A DNA stretch of 64,000 nt from positions 124,001 through 188,000 of the forward strand of contig JBDHSK010000002.1 in assembly GCA_039808025.1 (NCBI GenBank), given 5' to 3'. The first letter of the stretch is position 1. Every line of letters begins with the position of its first letter. The notes under the pieces were generated by a model that worked only from the letters and a program-made list of their open reading frames with translations, did no database searches and was not told the origin of the DNA. The stretch is from Sandaracinobacteroides sp039808025 (GTDB taxonomy: Bacteria > Pseudomonadota > Alphaproteobacteria > Sphingomonadales > Sphingomonadaceae). The position numbers and the translations under genes were made by a program. Below are positions 6,514-15,695 of the stretch, one piece after another.

Positions 6514-9357
6514 TCAGAAAAACAGCTTGCGGAAGCTCAGCTCGATCCGTCGGCCCACCGGGTCCAGCAGATCAGGCTGATAGGCAACCGGCGTAGCCCC
6601 GGTGCGATCAGTCACCCGGGGTCGGGCATCGAACAGATTGTCGATATTGAGGGATATGCGCGAACTGCGGAAGAACGGATGGGCCTGCACCAGACTGCGC
6701 TGCTGGCCAAGATCAGCAAACACCGCCAGATTGACCTTGGCATAGCCAGAAAAGCGCAGATCGTCATTGCTGGCAGCGCCGCCGGGGTTCACCAGCACAT
6801 TGGTCGGCGCTGTCCAGTTGACGGCCAGACGACTTCCAAGGCCGCTCTTCGACACCATCAGCCTTCCTTCCACCTCATGACGGGCAACACCCCCCATGCT
6901 GCCAACTGCCGAGCCGTTCAGAAGGTCGAGATCGCGGATCCCGTCAGCAATGGAGATAGTGTTTTCAAACCGCCAGGTGTGAAAAAGGCTGAACATCAAG
7001 CGCCCCTGGCCCATCGCCCCCATGCCGCCCGACCTACCCGGACCGCCCGGGCCGCCCGCCCTCCCGGGGCCACCGGGGCCACCGGGGCCACCGGGGCCAC
7101 CGGGGCCGTGCGCACTGCCGCCAAAAATGCTGCCAGGCCTGTCGGGTGGCGGCAGGGGCCGGCCTTCGGCCTCCGCCTGCTTGCGCGCGGCTTCTGCCGC
7201 TTCCCGACGTTTGCGAAACTCGGCGATGCGCGCCTCCATGGCGGCACGCTCACGCGCTGATGGAAGAATCTTCTGCATCAAGTTGATTCCCCAGCGCAAT
7301 TCACGGGTGTGCGATTGCTGGAAATTCACCGGCCTGTTATCAATCTGCAATAACTTGCCCTCGGCATCGCGCACGAAGCGCTGCGGGAAAGCCGCTTCCA
7401 GTTCGGCGGTTGCCGTCGGGAACGAGGCAATCGGGTCATCGATGCGGGTGTCGGTATAGTTGGCGATCACCATCAGAGTCGTGTTGTCGGTGCGTCTGGC
7501 CCGCCAGTTGGCCCCCAGCTTCACTACCCGCCGATGGTCGGAGTTGAGATTCGGGTTGCCGCCATCCAGCCGGTTGATCAGCACGGTTTCACCACGGATG
7601 AAATCAAAGACCCGCACATTGGGGGTAAGGATATTGGGGTTTCCGAGCTGGGTGATGGAAGGCGCCCCCTCCTCTTTGGTATAGCTGGCCGACAGCCCGA
7701 GCGCCTCGACCGGCGACCAGCGGCCACCCACGCCCCAGGTGCTCAGGGTCCCGAAATCACTGAGCTGGCTGGCAGCGGCGTTGAGGTTCAGCGACAGGTC
7801 GCCAATGGCGGCCAGAACCTCGTTGCGCCGGCTGGTGATCGGAATATCGACACTCAGCTGACCGCTGCCTGTCGAGCGGTTGAGATCGATATCCTGAGCA
7901 ACGCCGCTGCGGACCGAATTGCTGGCAATATCGCGCCACTCGAACCCGGCCTTCAGGCTGGTCCGCACACCGCCGGCCGGCAGGCTTGCGATTTCGCCGC
8001 TCAGCAACGAATCGATGGTTGCAACTTCCGTGTTGCTATCGGATCGGTCCTGCAGCAGCGGGCCGGCAATCACGCCTGGCGCAAAGGGGTTCACCGCCGG
8101 GTCGTTGGCGAGTATCTGCTGGGTCAGCGCTGACAGATCATAGCCGCGATCCGTCACCGAGCGGCTTTCGCCATGTTCCCAGGAACCGTTCACCGAAAGC
8201 TGATAGTCACCCACCCGCCCGACCAGCGAAGTGGCAAGGCGCCCTGTCCAGCTGCGGCTGTTGCGCTCAAGCGCGACATCAGTGTCGGCAAGGCGGGTCA
8301 GTGTCACGTCGCTGCCAAAAGGTGAGAACGGGTTACCTGCCGGAAGCAGCAGCGAAGCCGAGGGGAGCCCTTGCAGACCGTCGCTGTTGGTGCTGGTGAG
8401 GTTGGCGCTGAACGTCGCCTGCATCGCCCCCAGCGGCCGGCTGAGACTGGCCCCCGCCGACAGCGTGCGCGAACTGTCTACCAGCGAACGATAGGCCGCC
8501 TGATCGCTGGAGCCAGGGCTGTTGGCCCCCGCCACGAAATCGTCGAGTGTCGGCGCACCGGTCGCTGCAGACCCCGGCACCGCCGCTACCGTCACTGTCG
8601 CTCCCGCCAAAGCCGACAGCGCCGGGTCAATCTCGGTGTTGGTACCCGCCGGGCTGATATTGCCAGCGATTGATCCTGTGCTGCGGGCCAGAATGTCGCG
8701 CTCGCTCTCGAGGATCATGCCCTGCCGGGCGTAGGAAAAATCGAACAGAAGCCGGTTATCGCCCTGAATGTTGATGACATTGGCCTGCAATGTTCCTTCC
8801 CCACGGCCACCCGCCGTCGGCATGGCGCCCTTCACTTCCGTCGTCAGGGCGCGGAACTGCTTGCGCAGCACGAAGTTGATGACCTTCTGGGTGGCAGGAT
8901 AACCGTAGGTAAGCGACACTTCCTCGGGCAGGATATCCACCCGTTCGATGGCCTCGGGAGGAATGCTGTGAATTTCGCGGAACCCTGAAACGCGCTTGCC
9001 GTTCACCAGCACCACCGGGCGCTCGCCACCACGGCCGCCGCCACTTGCCAGTTGCGGGCCCAGCTGCTCAAGCATATCGTCCATCGACGACACACCAAGC
9101 GCCCGGATATCTGCGGCATCGAGCTGGATTTCCGGCTGGATGGTTCCCTGCACGCCGCCGCGCTCGGTCTCGGCCACCACGACAATATCCTCGGCAGCGG
9201 CCGCATCGATGGCCACCGGCCCGGTGCCGCTGGTCTCAGGTTCGGATGGCTCGGCGCTGACGGCCGCCATCTCCGCCAGGGCGCTGGTCGAAAGGAGCGA
9301 GGCAACCAACGCAAGGGCTGACCCAAGCCGACGGCTTGTCAAGAACGGGGTATGCAT
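6514..9357 (-). CDS. TonB-dependent receptor with Gly-Pro-Gly repeat insert
   Basis: Outer-membrane beta-barrel transporter, 947 aa from ATG 9357, whose start is followed by a clear signal peptide (MHTPFLTSRRLGSALALVAS, cleavage after ALA). The plug lies at about residues 55-190 (VLVNGKRVSGFREI, IERVDILPEEVSLTYG), followed by the barrel, with the typical final TonB-receptor strand ending in aromatic LFF. Residues ~695-740 are a charged, probably helical stretch rich in Ala, Glu and Arg. Residues ~745-785 are a collagen-like run of GPG triplets and related Gly/Pro/Arg/Met residues, presumably in an extracellular loop. The substrate is unknown; no adjacent gene indicates siderophore, sugar or B12. 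An upstream extension of the frame would enter the divergent neighbour and lacks a signal peptide start. Confidence 0.88.
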   Translation of the reverse strand: MHTPFLTSRRLGSALALVASLLSTSALAEMAAVSAEPSEPETSGTGPVAIDAAAAEDIVVVAETERGGVQGTIQPEIQLDAADIRALGVSSMDDMLEQLGPQLASGGGRGGERPVVLVNGKRVSGFREIHSIPPEAIERVDILPEEVSLTYGYPATQKVINFVLRKQFRALTTEVKGAMPTAGGRGEGTLQANVINIQGDNRLLFDFSYARQGMILESERDILARSTGSIAGNISPAGTNTEIDPALSALAGATVTVAAVPGSAATGAPTLDDFVAGANSPGSSDQAAYRSLVDSSRTLSAGASLSRPLGAMQATFSANLTSTNSDGLQGLPSASLLLPAGNPFSPFGSDVTLTRLADTDVALERNSRSWTGRLATSLVGRVGDYQLSVNGSWEHGESRSVTDRGYDLSALTQQILANDPAVNPFAPGVIAGPLLQDRSDSNTEVATIDSLLSGEIASLPAGGVRTSLKAGFEWRDIASNSVRSGVAQDIDLNRSTGSGQLSVDIPITSRRNEVLAAIGDLSLNLNAAASQLSDFGTLSTWGVGGRWSPVEALGLSASYTKEEGAPSITQLGNPNILTPNVRVFDFIRGETVLINRLDGGNPNLNSDHRRVVKLGANWRARRTDNTTLMVIANYTDTRIDDPIASFPTATAELEAAFPQRFVRDAEGKLLQIDNRPVNFQQSHTRELRWGINLMQKILPSARERAAMEARIAEFRKRREAAEAARKQAEAEGRPLPPPDRPGSIFGGSAHGPGGPGGPGGPGGPGRAGGPGGPGRSGGMGAMGQGRLMFSLFHTWRFENTISIADGIRDLDLLNGSAVGSMGGVARHEVEGRLMVSKSGLGSRLAVNWTAPTNVLVNPGGAASNDDLRFSGYAKVNLAVFADLGQQRSLVQAHPFFRSSRISLNIDNLFDARPRVTDRTGATPVAYQPDLLDPVGRRIELSFRKLFF
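7064..7107. repeat. 9-bp tandem repeat encoding GPG triplets in the TonB receptor
   Basis: About 4.9 head-to-tail copies of CCGGGGCCA (plus strand), which encode Gly-Gly-Pro on the coding strand. Because the unit is 9 bp, gain or loss of copies keeps the frame. The copies are nearly identical at the DNA level, which suggests recent expansion or slippage. Confidence 0.9.
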
Positions 9358-9499
9358 ATCGAAGGGCTTACGATCAAAGAGGTGCAATTCCCCCGTTTCA
9401 TTGTCGTCACCTGATGAACGTCGCCCGAACAGCCAAAGTCGAAACCGGCGATTCCGCGCGTTGCCGGAGGTTGCGAATCCGCTTAACAATCCGGGTTCC

Positions 9500-11119
9500 A
9501 TGTCGACGCAGGCGTCTCCCCCGGACAGGCCCGATGCCCTGATCATCGGTGGCGGCCACAACGGGCTGGTGGCGGCCTTCTATCTGGCCCGCGCCGGACT
9601 GAGGCCGCTGGTCCTCGAACGCCGCGCCATCGTGGGCGGCGCTGCCGTCACCGAAGAGTTTCTGCCGGGTTTTCGCAACTCGACCGCCAGCTATACCGTC
9701 AGCCTGCTGCAACCCCGGGTGATTGCCGACATGCGGTTGGCCGAACATGGGTATCGGGTGGTGGAACGACCAGTCGCCAACTTCCTGCCACTGGACGACG
9801 GCCGGTCGCTGACGATGGGCGGCGGTCTTGCACGCACTCAGGCGGAAATCCGCCGCTTTTCGTCGCACGATGCCGAGGTCCTGCCACGCTGGTACACCAT
9901 GCTCGATGGCGTGGCAGACGTGCTGCGGGGGCTGGTGCTGCAATGCCCGCCCGAAGCCGGGGGTGGGCTTCCCGAACTGCTGCGGCTGGCCCGACAGGCT
10001 GGGCCGCTGGCCTGCCTGCCACTTGCCCGGCAACGCGACTGCCTGGACCTGTTCCTGAAATCAGCGCGCGATGTGCTCGACGGCTGGTTCGAAAGTGACC
10101 CGGTGAAAGCGGCATTCGGCTTCGACGCCGTGGTTGGCAATCATGCCAGCCCCGATACCCCGGGGTCGGCCTATGTCATGCTCCACCATGTGTTTGGCGA
10201 AGTGAACGGCAAGAAAGGCGCGTGGGGCCACAGCATCGGCGGCATGGGGGCCATCACCCAGGCGATGGCGGCAGCCTGCCGACAGGCAGGCGTTGCCATC
10301 CGGCTGGAAACGCCGGTGGCGCGGCTGCTTGTGGATGGCGGCAAGGTTGCGGGGGTCAGGCTGGAAAGCGGTGCGGAAATCGCTGCGCCGCTGGTGCTCG
10401 CCAATGTCGGGCCGAAGCTGCTGTTTGAACATCTGGTCGATCCGGCCGACCTGCCCGCTGATTTCCGCCGCCGCATTGCCGGTTACAAAATGGGCTCGGG
10501 CACCTTTCGCATGAACGTGGCGCTCAGTGGCCTGCCTAGCTTCACTGCCCGGCCCGATGACGGCGCGCATCTGCGCTCGGGCATCATCATCGCCCCCTCA
10601 CTCGATTACATGGATCTGGCCTTCCACGATTCCCGTGCCTTCGGCTGGTCTCGCCGGCCCATCGTTGAAATGCTGATCCCCTCAACCGTTGACGACAGCC
10701 TCGCCCCCCAGGGCTGCCATGTCGCCAGCCTGTTCTGCCAGCAGTTTGCGCCTGCCCTCCCCGATGGCCGCCACTGGGACGATGCCGAATCCGAAGCCGT
10801 CGCCACCATCTTCGACACCATCGAGCAGTTTGCCCCCGGTTTCCGCAAGCTGGTGATCGGCTACAGCGCCCTGTCGCCAGCCGGGCTGGAACGGACTTTC
10901 GGTCTGACCAGCGGCGACATCATGCACGGCAGGCTCAGCCTCGATCAGTTATGGGCCGCCCGGCCGGTTCTGGGCGCCGGCGCCTATCGAACGCCGATTG
11001 CCGGGCTTTACATGTGCGGATCAGGCACCCACCCCGGTGGTGGGGTCACCGGGGCGCCCGGCCATAATGCCGCCATGGCCGTGCTGGCCGACCGCCGCTC
11101 TTGGTGGCGGCGGAGATAG
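9500..11119 (+). CDS. FAD-dependent oxidoreductase, PYROXD2/phytoene-desaturase-like
   Basis: A 539-aa flavoprotein of the COG1233 type. The N-terminal dinucleotide-binding motif IIGGGHNGLVAAFYLARAGL (residues ~14-33) is followed by ERRAIVGGAAVTEEFLPGF. The C-terminal part has the second FAD contact GLYMCGSGTHPGGGVTGAPG (about 500-520). It most resembles the PYROXD2-like group, whose bacterial role is unsettled, rather than true carotenoid desaturases; no crt genes lie nearby. I chose ATG 9500 because homology begins there. The frame is open much further upstream, but that part overlaps the divergent TonB receptor. 142 bp separate the two starts. Confidence 0.82.
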   Translation: MSTQASPPDRPDALIIGGGHNGLVAAFYLARAGLRPLVLERRAIVGGAAVTEEFLPGFRNSTASYTVSLLQPRVIADMRLAEHGYRVVERPVANFLPLDDGRSLTMGGGLARTQAEIRRFSSHDAEVLPRWYTMLDGVADVLRGLVLQCPPEAGGGLPELLRLARQAGPLACLPLARQRDCLDLFLKSARDVLDGWFESDPVKAAFGFDAVVGNHASPDTPGSAYVMLHHVFGEVNGKKGAWGHSIGGMGAITQAMAAACRQAGVAIRLETPVARLLVDGGKVAGVRLESGAEIAAPLVLANVGPKLLFEHLVDPADLPADFRRRIAGYKMGSGTFRMNVALSGLPSFTARPDDGAHLRSGIIIAPSLDYMDLAFHDSRAFGWSRRPIVEMLIPSTVDDSLAPQGCHVASLFCQQFAPALPDGRHWDDAESEAVATIFDTIEQFAPGFRKLVIGYSALSPAGLERTFGLTSGDIMHGRLSLDQLWAARPVLGAGAYRTPIAGLYMCGSGTHPGGGVTGAPGHNAAMAVLADRRSWWRRR

Positions 11120-11127
11120 GCGGATGA

Positions 11128-12036
11128 TCAGATTCGCTTGCCGCCGCGTGCCTCGATCATGCTTTGAAGATTGTTCTGAAAATCCGTGGCTTCGTGGCGT
11201 TCGTGCAGCTGCTCGTCCAACGGGCCGGACAACCTGTTGACCATCGCCCCGCGCTTGACGGCCGGACGTTCGGCAATCTGTTCAGCCCAGCGCAGCAGGT
11301 GCGGATAATCGTGAACACTAAGGAATTCACCAGCGCCATAAATAGCGCCGCGCACGATGCCACCATACCATGGCCAGATCGCCATGTCGGCAATGGTATA
11401 TTGGCCCGCTGCCATGAAGGACCGGGTCGCCAGATGGGTATCGAGCACATGCAACTGCCGCTTGGTCTCCATGGCGTAGCGGTTGATGGCATATGCGATC
11501 TTCATGGGCGCATAATTGTAGAAGTGGCCAAACCCGCCTCCCACATACGGCGCCGAACCCACCTGCCACATCACCCAGTTGAAGGTTTCAGCACGCCCGG
11601 CCCCGGAGTCCGGCAGAAAATGGCCGAATTTTTCAGCCAGATACACCAGGATCGATCCGCTTTCGAACAGGGCGACCGGCGGGGTCTGCGAATGGTCGAG
11701 CATCGCCGGAATCTTTGAATTGGGGTTGATGCCGACAAAACCGCTGGCAAACTGTTCACCCTCGTGGATGCGGATCGGCCAGGCGTCATAATCGGCGGCG
11801 GTCACCCCCAGTTCCAGCAGTTCCTCAAGGCAGATGGTAACTTTCACCCCGTTGGGAGTGGCCAGCGAATACAGTTGCAGGTCGTGCCGGCCGCGCGGCA
11901 TTTCCTGCTGATGGGTTGCCCCCGACACCGGGCGGTTGATGCTGGCGAACCGGCCGCCACTGGGTTGATCCCATGTCCAGACGGCGGGCGGGACATAGCC
12001 TGCCGGGAAGTTGTTGCTGCTGTCGTCAGCAGTCAT
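11128..12036 (-). CDS. yghU: YghU-family glutathione S-transferase / disulfide-bond oxidoreductase
   Basis: 302-aa Nu-class GST. Strong family marks run through the protein: WTWDQPSGGRFASINRPVSG (residues 20-39), LYSLATPNGVKVTICLEELL, NPNSKIPAML, LFESGSILVYLAEKFGHFLP, GGGFGHFYNYAPMKIAYAIN, YTIADMAIWPWYG and ERPAVKRG. E. coli YghU binds two glutathiones and has disulfide reductase activity. It ends 9 bp from the convergent oxidoreductase gene. lolD lies upstream on the same strand, with a 27-bp gap. Confidence 0.93.
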   Translation of the reverse strand: MTADDSSNNFPAGYVPPAVWTWDQPSGGRFASINRPVSGATHQQEMPRGRHDLQLYSLATPNGVKVTICLEELLELGVTAADYDAWPIRIHEGEQFASGFVGINPNSKIPAMLDHSQTPPVALFESGSILVYLAEKFGHFLPDSGAGRAETFNWVMWQVGSAPYVGGGFGHFYNYAPMKIAYAINRYAMETKRQLHVLDTHLATRSFMAAGQYTIADMAIWPWYGGIVRGAIYGAGEFLSVHDYPHLLRWAEQIAERPAVKRGAMVNRLSGPLDEQLHERHEATDFQNNLQSMIEARGGKRI

Positions 12037-12063
12037 CGCCAGTTCCTTTCCTCAGGTCGTTCT

Positions 12064-12744
12064 TCAGGATTTTTCCGCCAGCCGCCCTTCGTGCAGCTCG
12101 ACCACCCGGTCCATCCTGGCCGCCAGCTGGCGGTTGTGGGTGGCGACCAGCGCCGCCGACCCTTCGTGCCGCACCAGCGCCAGAAACGCTTCCAGCACCC
12201 GATCGGCAGTGCCTTCGTCGAGATTGCCGGTCGGCTCGTCGGCCAGCACCAGTACCGGACGATTGGCAAGCGCCCGCGCCACCGCCACACGCTGCTGCTC
12301 GCCACCCGAAAGCTGTGATGGCCGGTGCGAAAGCCGCGCTGCCAGCCCAAGGCTCTCAAGCAGGCTGCGGGCACGTTGCCGGGCTTCTGGTCGCCGGGCG
12401 CCATGCACCAGTTGTGGCAGGATGACGTTTTCCTCGGCCGTGAAATCGGGAAGCAGGTGGTGAAACTGATAGACAAAACCCAGTTTGTCGCGCCGCAGGG
12501 CCGTGCGCCCGGAATCACTCAGGCCAGCTGCCTCGGTGCCATCGATGGCAATGGAACCGCCAAACCCGCCTTCCAGCAGGCCGGCCGCCTGCAACATGGT
12601 CGATTTACCCGACCCCGAAGGCCCCAGAAGCGCGACGATCTCGCCGCGCTTCACGCCCAGATCAACCCCGCGCAGCACCGAGATCGTCTCGCCGCCCTGG
12701 GTGAAGCTGCGGGTCAGCCCCGTCAGTTGCAGCGCTGCTGTCAT
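12064..12744 (-). CDS. lolD: Lipoprotein-releasing ABC transporter, ATP-binding protein LolD
   Basis: ATPase of the LolCDE complex, which extracts outer-membrane lipoproteins from the inner membrane. In 226 aa: Walker A LLGPSGSGKST (about residues 38-48), signature SQLSGGEQQRVAVARAL, Walker B VLVLADEPTGNLD. The start ATG overlaps the lolC stop as ATGA (12741-12744), so the two are translationally coupled. It is the last gene of the proS-lolC-lolD unit. Confidence 0.94.
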   Translation of the reverse strand: MTAALQLTGLTRSFTQGGETISVLRGVDLGVKRGEIVALLGPSGSGKSTMLQAAGLLEGGFGGSIAIDGTEAAGLSDSGRTALRRDKLGFVYQFHHLLPDFTAEENVILPQLVHGARRPEARQRARSLLESLGLAARLSHRPSQLSGGEQQRVAVARALANRPVLVLADEPTGNLDEGTADRVLEAFLALVRHEGSAALVATHNRQLAARMDRVVELHEGRLAEKS

Positions 12745-13988
12745 TCATACCTCAGAACGGTTACCGGGTCGGTTGAGGCTGCCCGCCACGCCGGATACCA
12801 GGTGGCAAGAAACGCCAGCACGATGGTGAACAGGCAGATGGCCAGCACTTCGGACGGGTCGGTCTTTGCGGGAAGCTCGGTAAGATAGCGTATCGAGGGA
12901 TCCCAGATCTTGGTTCCGGTAATTTTTGAGAAACCAACAACAAGTTGCTGACGGTATTTGAGAATCAGAAATCCAAGAACTGCCCCAAGCCCAACCCCCA
13001 GCACCCCGATCATGGTGCCCACCGTCATGAAGATGCGCATCATTGCCGCCCGCGATGCCCCCATGGTGCGCAAGATGGCAATGTCACGGGTTTTGGCCCG
13101 CACCAGCATGATCAGCGACGACAGGATGTTGAACGTGGCCACCAGGATGATGATGGAGAGCACCCAGAAGGTCACCAGCTGGTCGACCACCAGCGCCTCG
13201 AACAAGGCGGCATTCAGCTGCCGCCAGTCGGTGATCAGGGCCTGCCCCCCCAGCTTCTGCTGCAAGGGGGCCAGAAACTCACCAACCTTGTCGGGGTTGG
13301 TGGTGGTGATCTCGATCATTCCCACGTCGTTATCAAGGCGCAGCAGCGTCTGGGCATCCCCCAGCGGCAGCACAACGAATGCCTTGTCATAATCATAGAC
13401 GCCAATCTCGAAAATCGCCCCCACCTCGTAGGAAACGATGCGCGGAACGGCGCCAAACGGCGTCACATTGCCATCAGGCGATATGAGGGCGATGCGGTCG
13501 CCCACCCTCACACCCAGATTTTCCGCCAGCCGGGCACCGATGGCCGCCACCGGCTCACCCTCTTTCAGGCGGTCTAGCGACCCGGCCTTGATGTTGTCGG
13601 CGATTACCGGTGTCTTCTCGATGTCGTCGATGGTCATGCCGCGCACCAGCACGCCCTCTACCCGGCCATCGTGGCTCGCCATCAGCGGCTGCTCAACCAG
13701 CGGGATGGCCGCCGTTACCCCCGGCGTCGCCCGCGCTTCCTTGACGATCTGCTGCCAGCCCGACAACCGCCCGCCATAGCCCTGCACCACCGCGTGGCCG
13801 TTCAGCCCTTGAATGCGGTCGAACAGTTCGGCGCGAAAGCCGTTCATCACGCTCATCACGGCAATAAGGGCAGCCACACCCAGAGCCACGGCGATCAGCG
13901 AAATCGCCGCCACCAGAACGATGAAGCGCTCGTTGCGGCCGGGCATCAGGTAGCGCCCGGCAATCATCCGCTCATAGGCGGTGATCAA
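12741..13988 (-). CDS. lolC: Lipoprotein-releasing ABC transporter permease LolC/E
   Basis: 415-aa inner-membrane permease with one N-terminal membrane segment (FIVLVAAISLIAVALGVAAL), a large periplasmic domain, and three C-terminal segments with the FtsX/MacB-type fold (about residues 265-405). The N-terminus ITAYERMIAGRYL aligns with the family start at a TTG codon (13988) that overlaps the proS stop as TTGA. ATG 13967, seven codons later, is the alternative. A single LolC/E subunit is common in alphaproteobacteria, where it probably works as a homodimer. Confidence 0.92.
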   Translation of the reverse strand: MITAYERMIAGRYLMPGRNERFIVLVAAISLIAVALGVAALIAVMSVMNGFRAELFDRIQGLNGHAVVQGYGGRLSGWQQIVKEARATPGVTAAIPLVEQPLMASHDGRVEGVLVRGMTIDDIEKTPVIADNIKAGSLDRLKEGEPVAAIGARLAENLGVRVGDRIALISPDGNVTPFGAVPRIVSYEVGAIFEIGVYDYDKAFVVLPLGDAQTLLRLDNDVGMIEITTTNPDKVGEFLAPLQQKLGGQALITDWRQLNAALFEALVVDQLVTFWVLSIIILVATFNILSSLIMLVRAKTRDIAILRTMGASRAAMMRIFMTVGTMIGVLGVGLGAVLGFLILKYRQQLVVGFSKITGTKIWDPSIRYLTELPAKTDPSEVLAICLFTIVLAFLATWYPAWRAASTDPVTVLRYE

Positions 13989-15301
13989 CGGCCAAGGCCC
14001 GCCAATATGCTCTCGACCGATCCTTCGCGCTTTTCCCCGGTGGCCCGGTTCTTCAGCTCGATGGTGCCGGCTGCCACCCCCTTGGGGCCAATCGCCAGCT
14101 GCCACGGCAGGCCGACAAGGTCCATCGTTGCGAATTTCTCGCCGGCGCGGGCGTCGCGATCGTCATAAAGCACCGATTTGCCCATGGCCTCCAGCCTGGC
14201 CTGCACGTCGGCGGCAGCGGCATCGCAGGCGGCATCGCCAGCGCGCAGGTTGATGAGGCCAATATCAAACGGCGCCACCGGCTCGGGCCAGATGATCCCG
14301 GCATCATCGTGGCTGGCCTCGATGATCGCCCCCACCAGCCGCGACACGCCAATGCCATAGCTTCCCATCACCGGCACCGTTTCCTGCCCGTCGCGGCCCG
14401 TCACCCGCAGCCCCATGGGACGCGAATATTTGTCGCCAAAGAAGAAGATGTGCCCCACTTCCACGCCGCGCGATCGTCGTAATGCGTCGCCCGCTTCCGC
14501 CTCGCGCGCCGGATCGCGCTTTTCATCGGTGGCGGCATAATCCCGGGTATGGCTGTCGACGATTGCCTGCAACCCTGCCATATCCTCGAAATCGATGGAC
14601 CCGAGTTGCGCCGGCTTTTCCCAGTTGGCGTGGTAAAAAACCTCACTCTCGCCCGTGGGCGCCAGCACGATGAATTCGTGCGACAGGTCGCCACCGATGG
14701 GCCCGGTGTCGGCCTGCATGGGGATGGCCCGCAGGCCCAGACGTGCGAAGGTATTCAGGTAGGCAACGAACATGCGGTTATAGCTGTGGCGGCCGCCGGC
14801 TTCATCCAGATCGAAGCTGTAGGCATCCTTCATCAGGAATTCCCGCCCGCGCATCACCCCGAAACGCGGCCGCACCTCGTCGCGGAACTTCCACTGGATA
14901 TTATAGAGAATGCGCGGCAGGTCGCGCCACGACCGTGCGGTTTCACGAAAGATGGCCGTCACCACTTCCTCGGCCGTAGGGCCATAGAGCATGTCACGCT
15001 CGTGCCGGTCACGGATGCGCAACATTTCAAGGCCATAATCATCATAGCGACCCGACTGCCTCCACAGTTCGGCGGGCTGCACGGTTGGCATCAGAATTTC
15101 CAGCGCCCCGGCGCGGTCCTGCTCTTCGCGGACGATCTGTTCGATCTTTTTCAGCACCCGCAGCCCCAGCGGCAACCAGCTGTAGATACCCGAGGCCGTC
15201 TGCTTCACCAGCCCGGCGCGCAGCATCAGCTGGTGCGAGATGATCTGGGCGTCAGACGGAGTCTCTTTCGAGACAGGGAGCAAATAACGGGAAAGAAGCA
15301 T
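13985..15301 (-). CDS. proS: Prolyl-tRNA synthetase, short alpha-type
   Basis: Class II aminoacyl-tRNA synthetase charging tRNA-Pro. The 438-aa protein shows motif 2 (WKFRDEVRPRFGVMRGREFL), motif 3 (GSYGIGVSRLVGAI) and a C-terminal anticodon-binding domain (from about residue 345). It lacks the bacterial YbaK-like editing insert between motifs 2 and 3, as is usual for the alphaproteobacterial/mitochondrial form. ATG 15301 is preceded by GAGG. It is the first gene of proS-lolC-lolD. Confidence 0.95.
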   Translation of the reverse strand: MLLSRYLLPVSKETPSDAQIISHQLMLRAGLVKQTASGIYSWLPLGLRVLKKIEQIVREEQDRAGALEILMPTVQPAELWRQSGRYDDYGLEMLRIRDRHERDMLYGPTAEEVVTAIFRETARSWRDLPRILYNIQWKFRDEVRPRFGVMRGREFLMKDAYSFDLDEAGGRHSYNRMFVAYLNTFARLGLRAIPMQADTGPIGGDLSHEFIVLAPTGESEVFYHANWEKPAQLGSIDFEDMAGLQAIVDSHTRDYAATDEKRDPAREAEAGDALRRSRGVEVGHIFFFGDKYSRPMGLRVTGRDGQETVPVMGSYGIGVSRLVGAIIEASHDDAGIIWPEPVAPFDIGLINLRAGDAACDAAAADVQARLEAMGKSVLYDDRDARAGEKFATMDLVGLPWQLAIGPKGVAAGTIELKNRATGEKREGSVESILAGLGR

Positions 15302-15695
15302 GGAACCTCTGCCAGAAATGAATATCGGCGTGTAGCCAGCCTGTGGCAGCATCGCAACAGCCAGCCGCTGATTTCACGCCAACCCGCCGGGATGGCGCAC
15401 AAAGGGATGACATATCGCCGCATCCACGGTAGTAGGGCGTCACCAAGGGCAGCTTGGCTGGCCAGGGTACAGGGTGGCCCCCTGCACACCGGTTCGACAT
15501 CGTGGCGCATTAAGGGCTTCTTGTGTGAAAACAGGCTGAACAGGCCGGTTCACACATCCGAAGGGGAATATACGAAAGGCCGCCCGGCATCCGGGCGGCC
15601 TTAGTTTCATCTTCCCCAGCCTCCTGCCTTCAACCTTCGGGGAATCCCTGCCAAGGCTGCCGCCTCGGTCAGGCAGCTTCTGCCTCGCCCGGCCC
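15302..15695. other. Intergenic region between proS and the cys operon
   Basis: 394 bp with no gene I can support. It should contain the leftward proS promoter in its left part and contains the cys-operon terminator at 15576-15602. Small frames on both strands here have no ribosome site or recognisable product. Confidence 0.5.
15576..15602 (-). terminator. Rho-independent terminator of the sulfate-assimilation operon
   Basis: A perfect 12-bp stem (AAGGCCGCCCGG / CCGGGCGGCCTT) with a 3-nt loop. Read leftward, it is followed by CTTTCGTATAT. It lies ~95 bp beyond the cysH stop. Confidence 0.8.

Noticed and set aside
7064..7107. 9-bp repeats as a CRISPR-like or satellite array
   Set aside because: The units are directly adjacent without spacers and are in-frame codons of the TonB receptor.
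8996..9499. 168-codon N-terminal extension of the PYROXD2-like oxidoreductase
   Set aside because: It overlaps the TonB receptor start and signal peptide, and homology begins at ATG 9500.
15226..15510. 94-codon minus-strand frame upstream of proS
   Set aside because: It overlaps the proS N-terminus in another frame and has no domain or ribosome site.
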